A stretch of 64,000 bases of DNA. Source: Lojkania enalia (lineage: Eukaryota; Ascomycota; Dothideomycetes; Pleosporales). The stretch's first letter is position 1. Each line of letters begins with the position of its first letter. The DNA lies in assembly GCA_010094045.1 (NCBI GenBank), contig ML986681.1, positions 119,536 to 183,535 of the forward strand. Reading direction: 5' to 3'. The position numbers and the translations under genes are program-made. Below the pieces are notes generated by a model that made no database searches, was not told the DNA's origin, and saw only the letters and a list, made by a program, of their open reading frames with translations. This document shows, one piece after another, positions 31,278-43,509 of the stretch.

Positions 31278-32940
31278 GGTTGCTTTGCAGTGAGGCGTCA
31301 AGAGGCGTTGAGTAGCCACTTTCAATTCGAGAGGTTTGAGTTCGGAGATTGCTACTCGCAGGCTCCTATAGTATTCTCGGTGTTTGCACAGAGCAGAGAA
31401 GGGCGTGGGCAGCAGGGTAGAATAGGAAGCTGAGAGATGTGACTGTTAACTGAAGCTGGGCACGGAGAGAGCAATGACTCTTAATGGGATACGAATAGAT
31501 GGAAGACTGGAGCAAGACAAGTTGAGTTGCGAACTTGATAAAGAAGAAAGTCCGAACCTCCATTGCGTGGCTTAGAATTTATATTCTAGGCAGATACCTG
31601 AGGCCGGTAACTGCTCTTTCACGGTCGACTGCGTACCCCGTCGGAGAGCCCCTACAACCCTACCTGTCATAACGTAGGTGCCTGGATAACAAGGTGAGCA
31701 TCGACGAGTGACTGTGCGCGACGGCGATGATTCATTGAGGCTATGTCCTCTGGCCTAGGGCCGGTCAACGCCTGCAGGCAGAACAAGTAAGGAACGACAG
31801 GCTGCAGGGTTTGGTGAGGAGCCAGAAGCGTCGACGGGGAGTCATCTGCGCCCGTTTTGGGACATTTGTGGACGAAGTAGAGAACATGTTCGGTCGAGAC
31901 GCGCCCGCAGAGGCAGAGCATTTGACGCAAGCATTGATGACAATGACTGGAGTCCTGCAAGGCACATCAGGCAGTGACCAGTCAGAAGGCAGGCAAAACC
32001 GTGACCACCGCCCTGGACCAGGCTGAAGCAAACGGGAGAGGACTGGATGGCGACGGCGAGCAGTGAATGTGCGTGACCGGAAAGCCCAAAACGGGTAGCG
32101 TGGGGGCTGGGATGGTGGATGCCTGGAAACCGAATATGGTGACCCAGAGAAGCTCACCGCGCCTAGAGATGTGAGATGATAGAAGACTCCTGATGACGAT
32201 GAGGACGACAGTGTTACGATTGAGGCGAGCAGGAATAGGCTTAGGGCAGCGTGATGGAGAGGAAGAAAGGGAAGAGGGGGCAAAGGCCGAAAGCAGTGGG
32301 GTATCGTGGAGCTGAGAGATGGCGGGGCAGGCAATACGAGATAGGCCGCCTGGGCTGCTGACCTACGCCATTCACGTGGTGATAGAGTCAACCACATACC
32401 CAAGTGCCTGATATCCAGGCTGCTCGAGTGCTTGTTCGTTGCTCTGTGACAGGATGTAGGCGGTGTCGAAATGGCACCCCCCCCCCCCCCAAAAGGCCGC
32501 ATGTTCACTCGATATCCGCAGTACGACTCCAAAGCCTCTGTCAGGCCTGTCCCTGGGTTTGGAGGCATACCGAAACCCGAGGGCAAGTCCTGCATGGTGG
32601 AGAAGGGATTGGGATCGATGTCAAGCTCGATGCGCCATCGCGCAGATGACTGCTGTGCTGGCAAACCGGTCAACACCTCACCGAAGTCACCCGAAGCAGG
32701 ACTTGGATCGGACTCCCTTTCATCGCGTCCCCCGGTGCCAATGACTGGGTGAAGGGGTCAATTCTCGGGACGGAAACACTTGCGATGGAATCAAAACATG
32801 GGGGGAGCCATTGGCTTCTGTATCCGAATGCTTGCATCCACTGTGTGGCATATGCAATAATGGGTATCAGTCAAAACTATCTATCAAACTCCGACTTCGG
32901 GCACTCCGCCCTTTTCGGGACCGCTGCAAGATGCCTTTTC
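31278..32940. other. 1.7-kb region without a supported gene
   Basis: A long minus-strand open stretch (31765-32676) has no ATG at its start, no motif, and is interrupted in sense by a C14 tract at 32477-32490. It is treated as chance. The region separates the Ser-rich small gene from PRP17. Confidence 0.45.
32477..32490 (+). repeat. Poly(C) tract, 14 nt
   Basis: Uninterrupted C run. Confidence 0.85.
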
Positions 32941-34431
32941 TTAATCCCAGTACTTTAGCATGCCGTTTGCATCGCCGGTAACGACTCTGGATGTTTCGCG
33001 GGGGTGCCATTGCACAGCCAAGACGGCTGCGTCGCTGGCCTGGATCTTGTGATACATCTTGCATGTCTTCCAGTCCCAGAAGCATACATAGCCACCCGTG
33101 TCTCCAGAGCTAACAAATTGCCCATCAGGACTAATTGCCACATCCGGAGCATGCCCCGCCACATTGTGGCCTCGGTAGCTCTTCTTGCGGTTTTGACGGA
33201 ACCGGTCAGTGGACGAATACACAACGATTTGGTTGTCAGAAGACTGGAAGGCAATATATTTGCCCGATGGGTGCGGCGCAGACCGCACCATGGAAAACAT
33301 ATATGGCTCCGCAATGAATTTTATTGGGACAGGAATGCCATATTCCCACGCGCGCAGGGACTTGTCGTCTGATGTGCTGACGAAGCGGCGGTTCTAAGAG
33401 GCATTAGAACATGAAATATTGGGAGAAACGCGCTATGACTAGTACATACCTCGTCGCAGAATGTGATAGTGTTGACGGCATCCAAATGATGGTCGTACTC
33501 TTGCACAATCTCTCCGCTTCTGACGTCGTACTGGAGAATCTTCTTATCGCTCATGCCCGCGAGGAATTCATGGGGCGTGCTGGGGTTGATGCGTACAACA
33601 TGTGGAGTCTTGCCGGTGGTGAACTTATTCAAGCACTTTCCTGTCTCCGTGTCCCACAGCTTCATATACCGATCATAACTCGACGAGACAAACTGCGTGC
33701 CGGCGGGATTGAAGTCAATGTCGTTGACCGACTTCGTGTGACCGGAATAGGTACGGAGAAGCTCGCGTTGGTGATAAACGTCCCAAAGTGCAATCTTAGA
33801 GTCAGCAGAGGCAGAAAGAAGGAGGTGGCCGCTGTCGGGGAAGAAACGCGTCTGGGTGATTCCTTTGGTATGGTACTTGAAGGTATGTATATGCTTTTTA
33901 GGGATGTAGTTTGTGAAATCGCCACGGTCGCCGGTTAATCTGATATCGAGATCTACAGAAGGTTAGTATTAGAAATTTGATAGCAAAACTCACGATAAAT
34001 TTACCGTTCGGTACGTGCATGTACGTTCTTCCCTGGTAGTCATACTGCTGGCTTCCGACGAACTCGCTCGTCTCACCCTCCGCATTGTCATCGCGATAAT
34101 CCGTTCCGGCAAGCTTCTTAGGTGCTGGTGCTGGGTTCTCTTCGATCTCATCCTCCTCATATATTATTTCTACCTCTTCATCGTCTCCAAACTCCTCGTC
34201 CGAGGCGGCATCTGGTCGTTCTTCCTCATACCTGGCCCATGGTCCTTTATAGGCTCCAGGTCCCGATACAATACCGACATCGCCCTTGTTTTCTCGTTTT
34301 CGCTTTTTCGAGGCAGCGTTTGGGTTGGATTCGATTGCTCGGTGGCCTTGGCGGAAGGTAGATTCACTGATAAAGGTTTCGGCCGCGTATCCGGTTGGCA
34401 CTCTCCCGGTACCCCTTGCGTATCCAGCCAT
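32941..34431 (-). CDS. PRP17: Pre-mRNA-processing factor 17 (Prp17/Cdc40), WD40
   Basis: Minus-strand exons 34431-34005, 33952-33450 and 33393-32941 encode 460 residues. Prp17 acts in the second catalytic step of splicing in the nucleus. Before the propeller come GYAAETFISESTFRQGHR, a basic KKRKREN patch and KGPWARYEEERPD, all typical of this protein. Then YIPKKHIHTFKYHTKGIT leads into seven WD repeats, with clear units such as LLLSASADSKIALWDV, FVSSSYDRYMKLWDT, FVSTSDDKSLRAWEYG and the terminal TGDANGMLKYWD. The protein looks short at the N-terminus: the usual 100-odd residues before GYAEE are missing. An upstream exon 34652-34604 (MKTAVFTWGEDFPKALG, donor GTAGGT, acceptor TTTAG at 34461) would extend it to 486 residues and is possible but unproven. 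Confidence 0.88.
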
Positions 34432-35077
34432 CAAAACTTCAATAATTTCGCCGGCGCGACCTAAACACACAGATATAGGGGTGGTATAAAGCGAGAGTGA
34501 GGATGTAGCGGGGTCGCACGAAGCTTCCCCAGTCGGGAAAACTTGGATGAGTAATATATGATTAAGTAAGCGCCGAGCCTAGTTCCTTATCACTGCCACC
34601 TACCCAAGGCTTTAGGGAAATCCTCCCCCCAAGTAAAAACAGCAGTCTTCATGGTTTAGACACGTGAGTATACTCAAGGGATAGTTAGATTCGTGGGAGC
34701 CTTGGCCATCAATTAGTAAGAGAATGTGCAGCAGCAGCCTTGGTAACATGGAATCTGAACTCTTCATTTACATATAATGGTACGGTATCATAACCGATAG
34801 AAACGTGAAATCTCCTCTGCACTGCGCCTCTACATAGTAACGCTCATCATCCCGTCATGACAGACCAATCTCATCTCTAATCTCCTTTCCCACCCGCCTA
34901 TACACCTTCCTGAAAATGGTATATGCGCCTCGGCCACTCCCGCGAAAGCTCCCGTGATGGTAGTTCTACACAGCTTAGCTCCTATTCTATACTGGAAATA
35001 CTCGGAGATTTCATCCATAAGCGTGTCATGGTAGGACGTCCACTCCGCGGGACGGTAACCTAATTCTTGTGGTGCGT
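34432..35077. other. Spacer between PRP17 and ERV14
   Basis: Contains the PRP17 leader (and perhaps a small first exon at 34604-34652) and the ERV14 3' flank. No other gene seen. Confidence 0.45.
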
Positions 35078-35818
35078 TTAGTGAGATTCATCCCGGATGA
35101 GTGCAACAATCATGCTGTACAAGTAGAAGAAGAACATGACGAGATGAAAGCCGAGCTTAATGAATGATTCCTGTAGAAGGTTAGCTCTTAACCCTGAACT
35201 AGTCTAGCACATAACAAACAATAGAAAAGCTTAGTTAAGATTAAAAACCAATCAGAAGAATGCCAGGGGTTATTCATGGGTGGGCTGACGAGAGTCCCTA
35301 CCTTCTTGTGGACGTTGAGCTTCCTGAATATCTCTGTCGCATCCAAAAGGTGCTGATTCTCGAAGATCCTGCGCATCATCAGTCATGTTCTTCCGGAAAA
35401 GGAGATTACCCAAGGTTTTTGGCATACTTCTTGCCGTTCCAGGCTAGCAGGGGTAGGTTCAAAATCAGCGCAACCCAGTACCCGTTGATTAGGAAGAGGA
35501 AGGTCAGGAAAGCATGGACGGCGGCTTCGGGAACGATATAGGTGTTCAGGCGATTGCAAAGATCGATGGGGTTGATGTAGTCACTAGCAAGACCGTTAGC
35601 CTATGTTACTGGGAAGGAGTCGGCTGACGACGAAGATGAAGAAGGGGAGCGGCCGAGGGAGCGCGACAGGACTCCAAATGTTCACCGAGAAGTTGGGGAG
35701 TGGTAAAGAACGCTTACCATTCCAGATCACTGTACATGATGGTGAAGAAAACCTGGAGGAAGAGGTTGACGGCGTTTATCAACACCGCCAGAAGGTACAA
35801 CCATGCTTCGCCGGACAT
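35078..35818 (-). CDS. ERV14: Erv14/cornichon ER-export cargo receptor
   Basis: Minus-strand exons 35818-35718, 35583-35428, 35368-35302 and 35170-35078 encode 138 residues, the same length as yeast Erv14. It is an integral membrane protein of COPII vesicles that selects transmembrane cargo for export from the ER. The sequence follows the family end to end: [20 protein letters not shown] (first membrane segment), [55 protein letters not shown] (the cytosolic COPII-binding stretch) and [20 protein letters not shown] before the short tail ALIRDESH. All introns have GT-AG ends, and each junction restores the conserved reading. Confidence 0.95.
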
Positions 35819-36642
35819 TGTGACGACTTGCTGTGCGAGTGGGGGCCGAAGTTTCAAAAAATTTACGTTCTGGGTGAAGTGACAGGCTACGCAGAGAACA
35901 ATTCAGCGCAGCGGCCCACGACAGAGTGCGAGGACAGATATCGGTAGCGGTCGTGTGGTGATGGTGGAGGTGGTGGTAGTGGTGGAGTTTATCGGGCCTA
36001 GGCACCGGAAGCTAGTTCTAGGCGGGCGTTGGCGGGGTTTGGCCGGTGGGCGAAAGGGGATGCCGGGTTCTACGCGCGTCAATGGGGTATCACGAGGACT
36101 GTAACGCAGAAACGGGCGTACAGAAGTAAAGGGAGGATTGGGGACGGTGCTCGGAGCAGGCTGCAGAATGTTTGGATGACGTTTGGCCGTGAAGTTGCAA
36201 GTTGTTGGCGGGGGCGTGCGCCTCGCTTGCGAGCTTGTGCGTGCTTAGCCCTTCCTGGCCGACATCTGTCTCTGGGAAACCAATTTGGTACTCGGAGTAG
36301 GAAATGGGCTACTCTCGATTCACAGAAAACTGAACATCATTGAATTCGAGCGCCCCAAGTTTATTCGTTCACCTGCCCCGTTTCTTGTAGTAATAGGCGC
36401 CCGGCGTAGCCTTGGTCGTATGTCGACCCTCATGCCTGAGCATATACGTATACCATTAATACTCATTACTTAGCTACTTGGAGATGGCCTATATCGTGGC
36501 TTTACGGCTTCAATAAATGTCTGGATCTTCTACCCAGAATTTTACGCGGTCTCTATGACATTCACTCGCTCCAAATACGCATACACATGTGCCATCACCA
36601 TCACCACCACTATCGCCTGTACTATCATCATCGGCTAGCCTC
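35819..36642. other. Intergenic, no gene seen
   Basis: Promoter side of ERV14 and 3' flank of MAP1. A CAT/CAC run near 36590-36612 would read as His codons but lies in no supported gene. Confidence 0.45.
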
Positions 36643-38017
36643 TTACGATGCCTCAGCTGCTTTGCCATTTGCAGCTACGAGCCGCGGCACAGGACCGCCC
36701 GGTGAGTCCGGGAACCTTGCTGTCAGAATTTCAACCCCGTCTTCAGTAACGAGAAGTGTATGCTCTGACATATCGTTAGTGTACCGGCGGCCGACGTTCG
36801 TGCGACTATACATACCAAACTGCGCGGTGCGGGAACCATCCTGAGTGACACTAGTCCAGTCGTCCGGCCATGTCTTGTCCTTGTGAGTGCCCAAGCTGAT
36901 CATAGGCTCAATCGTAAAGCACATGCCTGGTTTGGCCTGGCCAATTGCCTTGTTCTTGGCATAATGCGGGACGTTCGGGGCGCAATGAAAAAGCTGATTG
37001 ATCCCATGGCCGCAGTATGTCTTGATTACGCTGCAATTCTGGGTTTTTGCGTGCTTCTCAATGACATTTCCGGGATCCCGGAAGAGCATGCCCGGCTTGA
37101 CAATTTGAATTGCATGATCCAAGCATTCTCTAGCTGTCTCGACCACGCGGACCGAGTCTGGATCCGCCAGAGCCTTGTCACCAATGTAATACGTCTCGTT
37201 CAGATCGCCGTGGAAGCCTCCGTGGTATAATGTCACATCAATATTAAGGATATCGCCATCCTGGAGTACCCGCTGATCTGGAATACCATGACATATCACC
37301 TCGTTAGGCGATGTACATACGGATTTTGGGAAATGGCAGTAGTTGAGCGGTGATGGGTAGGACTTTGCATGGTCAGCTCCTTTAGCACTCACAGCATGTC
37401 TAGCGAAGGTGGGCTTACATTTCTCTCCAAGCAAGCTTTGTGAACAACCTCATCGATATAATCCGTGCTAACTCCCGGCTTTGCTGCTCTCGCCGCAATA
37501 TCTAGAACCTCTCTGGCCAGCCTACAAACCTTGCGCATTCCTTCCTGCTCTTTCTTATCCAGTACCTTTATCTTATGCCGGCCAACAAAGACTTGCTCAG
37601 ATCGTGGTATGCCATCTTTCGCGTAGTCTGGGTATTGTATCGTCGAGGGGACTTCTCGCTTCGCGGATAGTGGGTATACAGGTTTAAGGGTGCCTGTGAA
37701 AGGAAAGGTCGGGAACGGGTTGAAGTGGCCAGTAGCTGGATCCGGGTGAGACACGACTTTTGGAGTGAAAATAGTTTGGAGGATACTACTCTGCGACTTG
37801 TGTACCTTCTTGTGCTCACTCTAGCTCAAGGTTAGTCTTCTTACGTTTGCTTTCTGAGGCTGATCATGCCGTGTACCCAGTTGCGCTTGAAGCAGTCCTG
37901 TGAGCAGAAGTAGCTTTCCTTCCCCAGATTTTGGCAGTTGGGACATTGAAGTGCTGTAGCATCGTTTTCGCAGTCTTTGCCTAAGCATTTGCGCGGGGCG
38001 GGCGTCTCTCCAGACAT
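36643..38017 (-). CDS. MAP1: Methionine aminopeptidase type 1 with N-terminal zinc finger
   Basis: Minus-strand exons 38017-37877, 37820-37419 and 37362-36643 encode 420 residues. The enzyme removes initiator Met from nascent chains at the ribosome. Exon 1 holds the eukaryote-specific zinc finger: [18 protein letters not shown] and [19 protein letters not shown] (C-x4-C, C-x2-C, C-x3-C, H-x3-H). The catalytic part has the five metal ligands in [14 protein letters not shown] (two Asp), [12 protein letters not shown] (His), FTIEPMI (Glu) and [12 protein letters not shown] (second Glu in the final block), with [12 protein letters not shown] upstream. The introns are both 56 nt. It is divergent from the kynurenine monooxygenase gene. 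Confidence 0.95.
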
Positions 38018-38637
38018 GATTTACAGGACTTATACGAAGGATTCTCGAGAAGCAAAGACGGGAGGGGAAAAGCTGAAGGGCACAGCCTGCAAGCTCTTAT
38101 AGAGGCAGCAAATAGGGGTGATAGGGCACAACCCCAACTCCGCGCAAACTGAGTGGTGAATGTCTCGAGAAAGCGCAATGCCGACTCTGAATCTCGGACA
38201 AGGGTCTGGACTCCGATTCGTGCAGACCCATGATTAGTCATCCTTCGATAAAGCCTCTCACTAGTCACGCGTCCTGGATGGCATCTACGCATCAGTGGTA
38301 CCACCGACAAAAGAAACACCTAATCGCTTATGTCACCCGAAGTAGTTCTACAAATCTTCCAAGGTTTTATCGAGCTAGTGGTGCTAAGAATACTAAATAA
38401 CTTGTCCGTTTTCCTTGACTCACAAGCGACCCCAATCGTATCGCCTTTGCTTTCTGTATAAATTATACTTTCTCGTGAATACATAGTTCTGGTTATCGGC
38501 TGCGCCCATCAGACCATCTTTGTATATTACGCCATCGATTACAAATTTGGCTTGGTGTCCTGTATTCCCACTTCTGCAGTTTATATTAATTTTTCTTTGC
38601 AAAAGCCCATTCAAACATTCATAAAGTACGAACAACA
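38018..38637. promoter_or_regulatory. Divergent promoter region, MAP1 and kynurenine monooxygenase
   Basis: About 620 bp between divergent starts. No individual element identified. Confidence 0.4.
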
Positions 38638-40308
38638 ATGCCGGAGAAAGTGGTAGTCGTAGGAGCAGGGCCGGTCGGATCTTTGGCCGCGGTCTACGCT
38701 GCGGTTAGGGGGCATGAGGTAGAAATCTACGAGCTGCGACCGGGTAAGGCTTCACTATCTTATTTATCGTCTTCCTTCGCTGAATACACTTCATACTGCT
38801 TTTAGCTGGCCTATAGGCTCTATAGATTTATCCCCCCCGTGCATTTTCTTTTTTTTTTTTTTTAGGAGTATGCCATAGCTCTAGTACGGAGTATCATTTC
38901 ATTCTCCAAAGACGAAGTTGGATTTCTACTATGATTTCTAACAACATAGCTAATTCTCCCAGATCTCCGTGACCCCAGCACAACACCCCTAAACTTTACA
39001 AAATCTATCAACCTCGCCCTCTCCGAACGAGGCATAAACTCGCTCCGTCAGACTAGAATTTCCGAGATTGCAGACGCTGTATTATCAAAAACCTTCCCCA
39101 TGCACGGCCGCATGATCCACATGCGCAAACAAGGCCAGTATACCCGGGAACCCCAACTCTACGATGCGCGCGGCAAATCACTATTAGCCACGGATCGCAC
39201 TGCGCTCAATAAGACGCTCCTCGACCATCTTGAAGCGCTGCCTAACGTAAAGATATTTTTCTCTCACAAGCTCGTGGGCGTTGACTTTCGCAAACGACTA
39301 GCATGGTTCGAGCGGCACCTGTCCACTGACAACGACGCCCGAGGCACCGAGTTTGAAGTCCCGTTTGACTTCATGATCGGTGCCGATGGCGCGCATTCTG
39401 CTGTGCGTTACCATATAATGAAATTTGTGCCCATGGCATATCAGCAGGAGTACATCGATAAGTTGTGGTGTCAGTTCCATATCCCTCCTTCATCGAGCGG
39501 GGGCTTTAGACTGCCGCCCAATTACTTGCACATCTGGCCACAGGACGAAAGCATGTTCATTGCACTACCAAATCTCGACAAGACGTTTACCGCGACATTA
39601 TTCCTCACTCGCTCGGGCTTCGAGGAACTGGATAGATCTGGGAAAGTGGTGGAATATTTCAATGCAAAGTTTCCTGGCGTGGTACCGGACTTGGTCACAG
39701 AAGACGGGTTGAAGAAACAGTACTCGACAAATGCGCACCTGCCTCTTATTACGATCAAATGCTCGCCCTACCACTTCGGTTCTTCGGGTGTGATAGTCGG
39801 CGACGCGGCACACGCTATGGTGCCCTTCTACGGGCAAGGCATGAACGCCGGGCTCGAAGATGTTCGTGTGCTGTTTGAATTTTTGGATAAGTATCCCTCG
39901 AACCGCGCCGCCGCTCTTGAAGGGTACACAAAAGAAAGGACACCTGACGCGCAAACAATCAACGACCTAGCACTGAGAAACTACAGGGAAATGGCCACAG
40001 ATGTCAAGAGACCCTTATATAGGGTCAGGAAATGGATCGAAGAGACACTAGACCTCTACCTCCCGGCCGTGGGATGGGCGACACAATATTCCCGCGTAAC
40101 ATTCAGCAATATGCGATACTCAGAAGTTCAGCAAAGGAGTCAGCGACAAGCTCGAATCTTGAACGGACTTGTCGGTATGATCTTTGGTGGCGTCATCTTC
40201 AGTGGTTTCATATTTGTGCGATTGGGCGGTTTGCAAAGGGTCAAGATAGGCGTATTGCGGGGGATGTGTTGGGTTGCTAGGGGGTTGCATGGTGTAATGT
40301 ATGGGTAG
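38638..40308 (+). CDS. BNA4: Kynurenine 3-monooxygenase
   Basis: Exons 38638-38743 and 38963-40308 encode 483 residues. This FAD enzyme of the outer mitochondrial membrane hydroxylates L-kynurenine in the de novo NAD pathway. The N-terminal dinucleotide fold is [40 protein letters not shown] and [14 protein letters not shown] are substrate-side blocks typical of the family. [20 protein letters not shown] and [20 protein letters not shown] are the second FAD-binding blocks. Near the end a hydrophobic stretch ([20 protein letters not shown]) is the membrane anchor. The 219-nt intron, with a T run at 38849-38863, is the longest in this half of the window; its GTAAGG donor and CCCAG acceptor restore ELRP-DLRDP. 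Confidence 0.95.
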
Positions 40309-40538
40309 GGAGGCGGGTATACGAATCATACTTTCGGCTTCATGGCTTTCAATGGCCGCTTATTCTCGAGAGCCGATATTGTTGGTATAATATCATTTAA
40401 AGGAAATTATAGCATTTGCAAAGAGAGTGCGGGGAATGCGTGGCGCTTCGGCATTCATTCTAACTAAGCAGCTGGGTATCATAAAATGACTCCAAGACGC
40501 GGTACCTTTAAACCAAACACCTAACCGCCCCGTATTCC

Positions 40539-43509
40539 TCATTTTTCCAATTCCCGTATCGCTTTCCGTACGGTCGCAACATCCGCCACAACCCCCTTCC
40601 CATACGAAACCTTTTTAACTCGACTCCTATAATATTCAAGATACGGCAGGACATCATCGCCGCTCGCTATACGCCGCACTGCATAGGCCTTGTAATCGAC
40701 CCTATTCCTAACAATATAGTCGTCCCACTGCTCATTCGGGATCAGGTTATTATCTAGTCGGAGTTGCAAAATTTGTCTACACAGATCAAGAAAGTGTTTC
40801 CGGTCGCCTGTATATTCTGGGTATTCCGATTTGAACGATTTGAGCACAGATGCGGTCCCGTCGTCCGATTGAACGGACATCGATGTCCGAGAGCGGGATA
40901 ATTGATTAAGTGGCTCAATCGACTGGCGAACTGATTCCGAACGGTTGGGGCGTTTTATGATGTCTTTGTCGGCGCTTTCGGGACCTGCGTCGAATGGAGT
41001 AGAGAAGTGAGCCTGCTTGTGTATAGGAGCGCTTGGAGACGCAACGGCGGGGGCTAATCGGCGCTTCTCCCTGTCTTCTTTGATGAAGGTTTTTTTCTGT
41101 TGGAGATATATATGGCTAGGGCTCCGTATTGTGGGCGAATTGCTGCCAAAGTCCACGATTTTAATTTCTCGCCGCTTCGACTGTCGGGGGTCGATCTTTC
41201 TGGGCGATTCCTCTGGGCCACGTTTTGGCTGAAGAATGCTAGCGATAGGATCCAAGTGAACAGCTGTGGGCTCTAAAGTAGTCATACTGTCTACATTTCC
41301 CCCGACTATAGTTTCTTCAACTCGCAATTCCTGGTCGATGGGGTATCTGGTAACATCCTCCTTTCTAAGATCGATCAGAGAAGCTGAAGAGTTGGGGTCG
41401 TTGCAGGCGCTGTAGACGATAGAGGTCGCATTCGTCTCTTCTGAGGATCCGCTTGAGGGTTGACGCTCAACCGAAAGTCCGTTGAAATTGAGAATAGATT
41501 GGGCGTTTTTGCCTTTAATGTATGGGGTTTCCTTCACTTGTACCACGACGCTTGGTTGGGTAGAAGCATCTACGGAGGTAATATCAGCTCTTGTCTGGTT
41601 CAAGGATGACTTGTTCTCCACCACGGCGTCACGTCCGAGGGCTTGTGGTACCGCAAACTCCATATCGCCATCGGAATCATCGCGAAAACTTCCCGATGGG
41701 AGCGAAGATAGTTGTGGGTTCTCCTCATCGTGACCATGTGATTGGACATTATTAGTGATGGCTTCTGTATCTTCGCGGTGGCATGCATTATCCTGGCCCA
41801 GGTATTGCGCATGCAGGATAGGCGTAGACTTAGCATTCTGGACGGCATCCTTCACAGTTGGTAGGCTGCTATCTGGAGGCCACATATTCACCTCTTGGGC
41901 TGGAATTTTTGGTGGTTGGGGCGATGGTAAGGCTGACCAGCTATGCAGACTGCTAGCTGGCTCTTCATAGACGGATTCAGGAGTTGATGAAGGTTCGCTG
42001 TGAATTTCTTGGTCTAAATCAGGTTGTGCGTCTTTATTGTCGTCCTCTCCCGAGTCTAGGTCTGGTTCTATGTTCACATCTTCCGCGACAGTTCCTCCGA
42101 GTTCTACAAGCGTCTTTATTGGAATATTGCCTGCGGGGAATCGGTGAGGTGGTTCAGGCTTTTGCCATGCTGGCGATCGTTAGCTAGAGCCTTCCACATG
42201 CAGGCAGGAGGCGTACTATCTTTCCGAGCCAAGAGTTTGCGCTGATCACGATCAACTACGGCCGAGTCGTGATTAAAGATATAGTCTTTCATCCACTCTG
42301 CTTCCGTATAATATATGTCGTGTTTATGAGATGGAGTAGATATATGTCCTATGGGAATTGAACTCTGGATACCTAGATTTCCTTCTATAGGGAAAGCTCG
42401 GGGAACATTGCCAATATTGATTAGTTGTTCGTCCGTGACGTTCTGGGGGGATGTATGAAGTTGGGTGTGTCGATCCGGAAGGCTGTATCGCTCTATATCC
42501 CGTTCACCCCTAGGACGCGGTTGGGAAGCATCAGCTGTTTCGAATATTTGGTCCTCTACTACGTTCTGAGCGGACAACCGGTTGGTAGTCCCGACAGTGT
42601 CCCTGTTTAGTCGACTGCGGTCTTTGCTTTTACTCAGAAGCATTAGAAGAGCTTGCCCACCTGTAGATGTGCCTGTAGCTGCTGTTGCTGGTTTTTCTTG
42701 ATCCTCTCGAACGTTTACCAATGAGATCAGTCTAGCGCTACTTAAATCTTGGTTATTGCCTTCATGGAGGAGCGGCTTCTCATGCTTATTGGGTTGCTCA
42801 ACTTGCGTTGCGAAAGGTATTTGTGAATGTAGCATAGTGCTCCCAGCACCGGGGTCATCCTTGTTATTAGGAGTAGGCCCTTTAGCCGAAGCTCCATGTA
42901 TTTTCGTGAAGCCGCCCGCGTGTTTGTCGCACTTGTCTTGTACTTGTTGCAGTTTTTCCAACTCTACCTTGATATACTTGTCGTCTATAATGGGCTTGGG
43001 ATGCCCGAATGTTCCAGTCCCAGAACCTCCTTGCCAAGCCACCTCTTCCAAAACGATCTGTAATTTGGCCCTCGGGCGGCCATGAGAGGTGAAACGGAGT
43101 CTGAATTTCCTCACGGTCACGATATCGTGCAGACACTCTCGCTCTAGGTCTTTAGCATTGTTTTGTTTGCGAAAGACTCTTAGACACTCCTTGGAGACTA
43201 TGGCTTCAATATAGTGGCGGCCGTCGGAAATGGTAAAGGGAGAATTCTGCAACATACCGTCAGCAGGTTCACATAGGGACGGATATAAGTCAAGCGCACC
43301 TGTATTATCTGCACGAAACATCGCTTATCTGGGCCGGGCTCATCCATAATCATGTCGAAACTGCTGCCATTGTCCTCGTATATGCCAACCCAGGCGTCGA
43401 GGGCAAGGCCAGGACCCCTACTCTTGAATTTATCCCAGAGCCAAGAATGGCCCATGAGAAGTTTCAGATAGACTTCTTGGTGGAGCCAGTCATGCAGCAT
43501 GTTTGCCAT
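40539..43509 (-). CDS. TPP1/Tpz1-like shelterin protein (OB fold)
   Basis: Minus-strand exons 43509-43300, 43246-42217 and 42169-40539 encode 956 residues. The N-terminus (MANMLHDWLHQEVYLKLLMG) and the block RCFVQIIQNSPFTISDGRHY, then VTVRKFRLRFTSHGRPRAKL and GTFGHPKPIIDD, match my recollection of the OB fold of fungal TPP1/Tpz1-type telomere proteins, which link the telomere complex to telomerase. A long disordered middle follows. The C-terminus has a helical block, YPEYTGDRKHFLDLCRQILQ, then QWDDYIVRNRVDYKAYAVRR and PYLEYYRSRV, also seen in these proteins. The call is by pattern memory. In-frame sequence upstream of 43509 is open with no ATG; exons starting near 43976 could extend the protein. 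Introns are 53 and 47 nt. Confidence 0.7.

Noticed and set aside
31765..32676. 303-codon open stretch on the minus strand
   Set aside because: It begins without ATG, has no recognisable domain, is dominated by Ser/Pro/Arg of low complexity and runs through a C14 tract. A long chance frame in GC-rich DNA is more likely.
36029..36343. 104-codon plus-strand frame in the ERV14-MAP1 spacer
   Set aside because: Gly/Arg-rich without any conserved block; the 5' flank of ERV14 is sufficient explanation.
36583..36612. Run of His codons resembling a poly-His protein start
   Set aside because: A CAC/CAT microsatellite-like run without a supported gene; also not an engineered tag, since no vector sequence is nearby.
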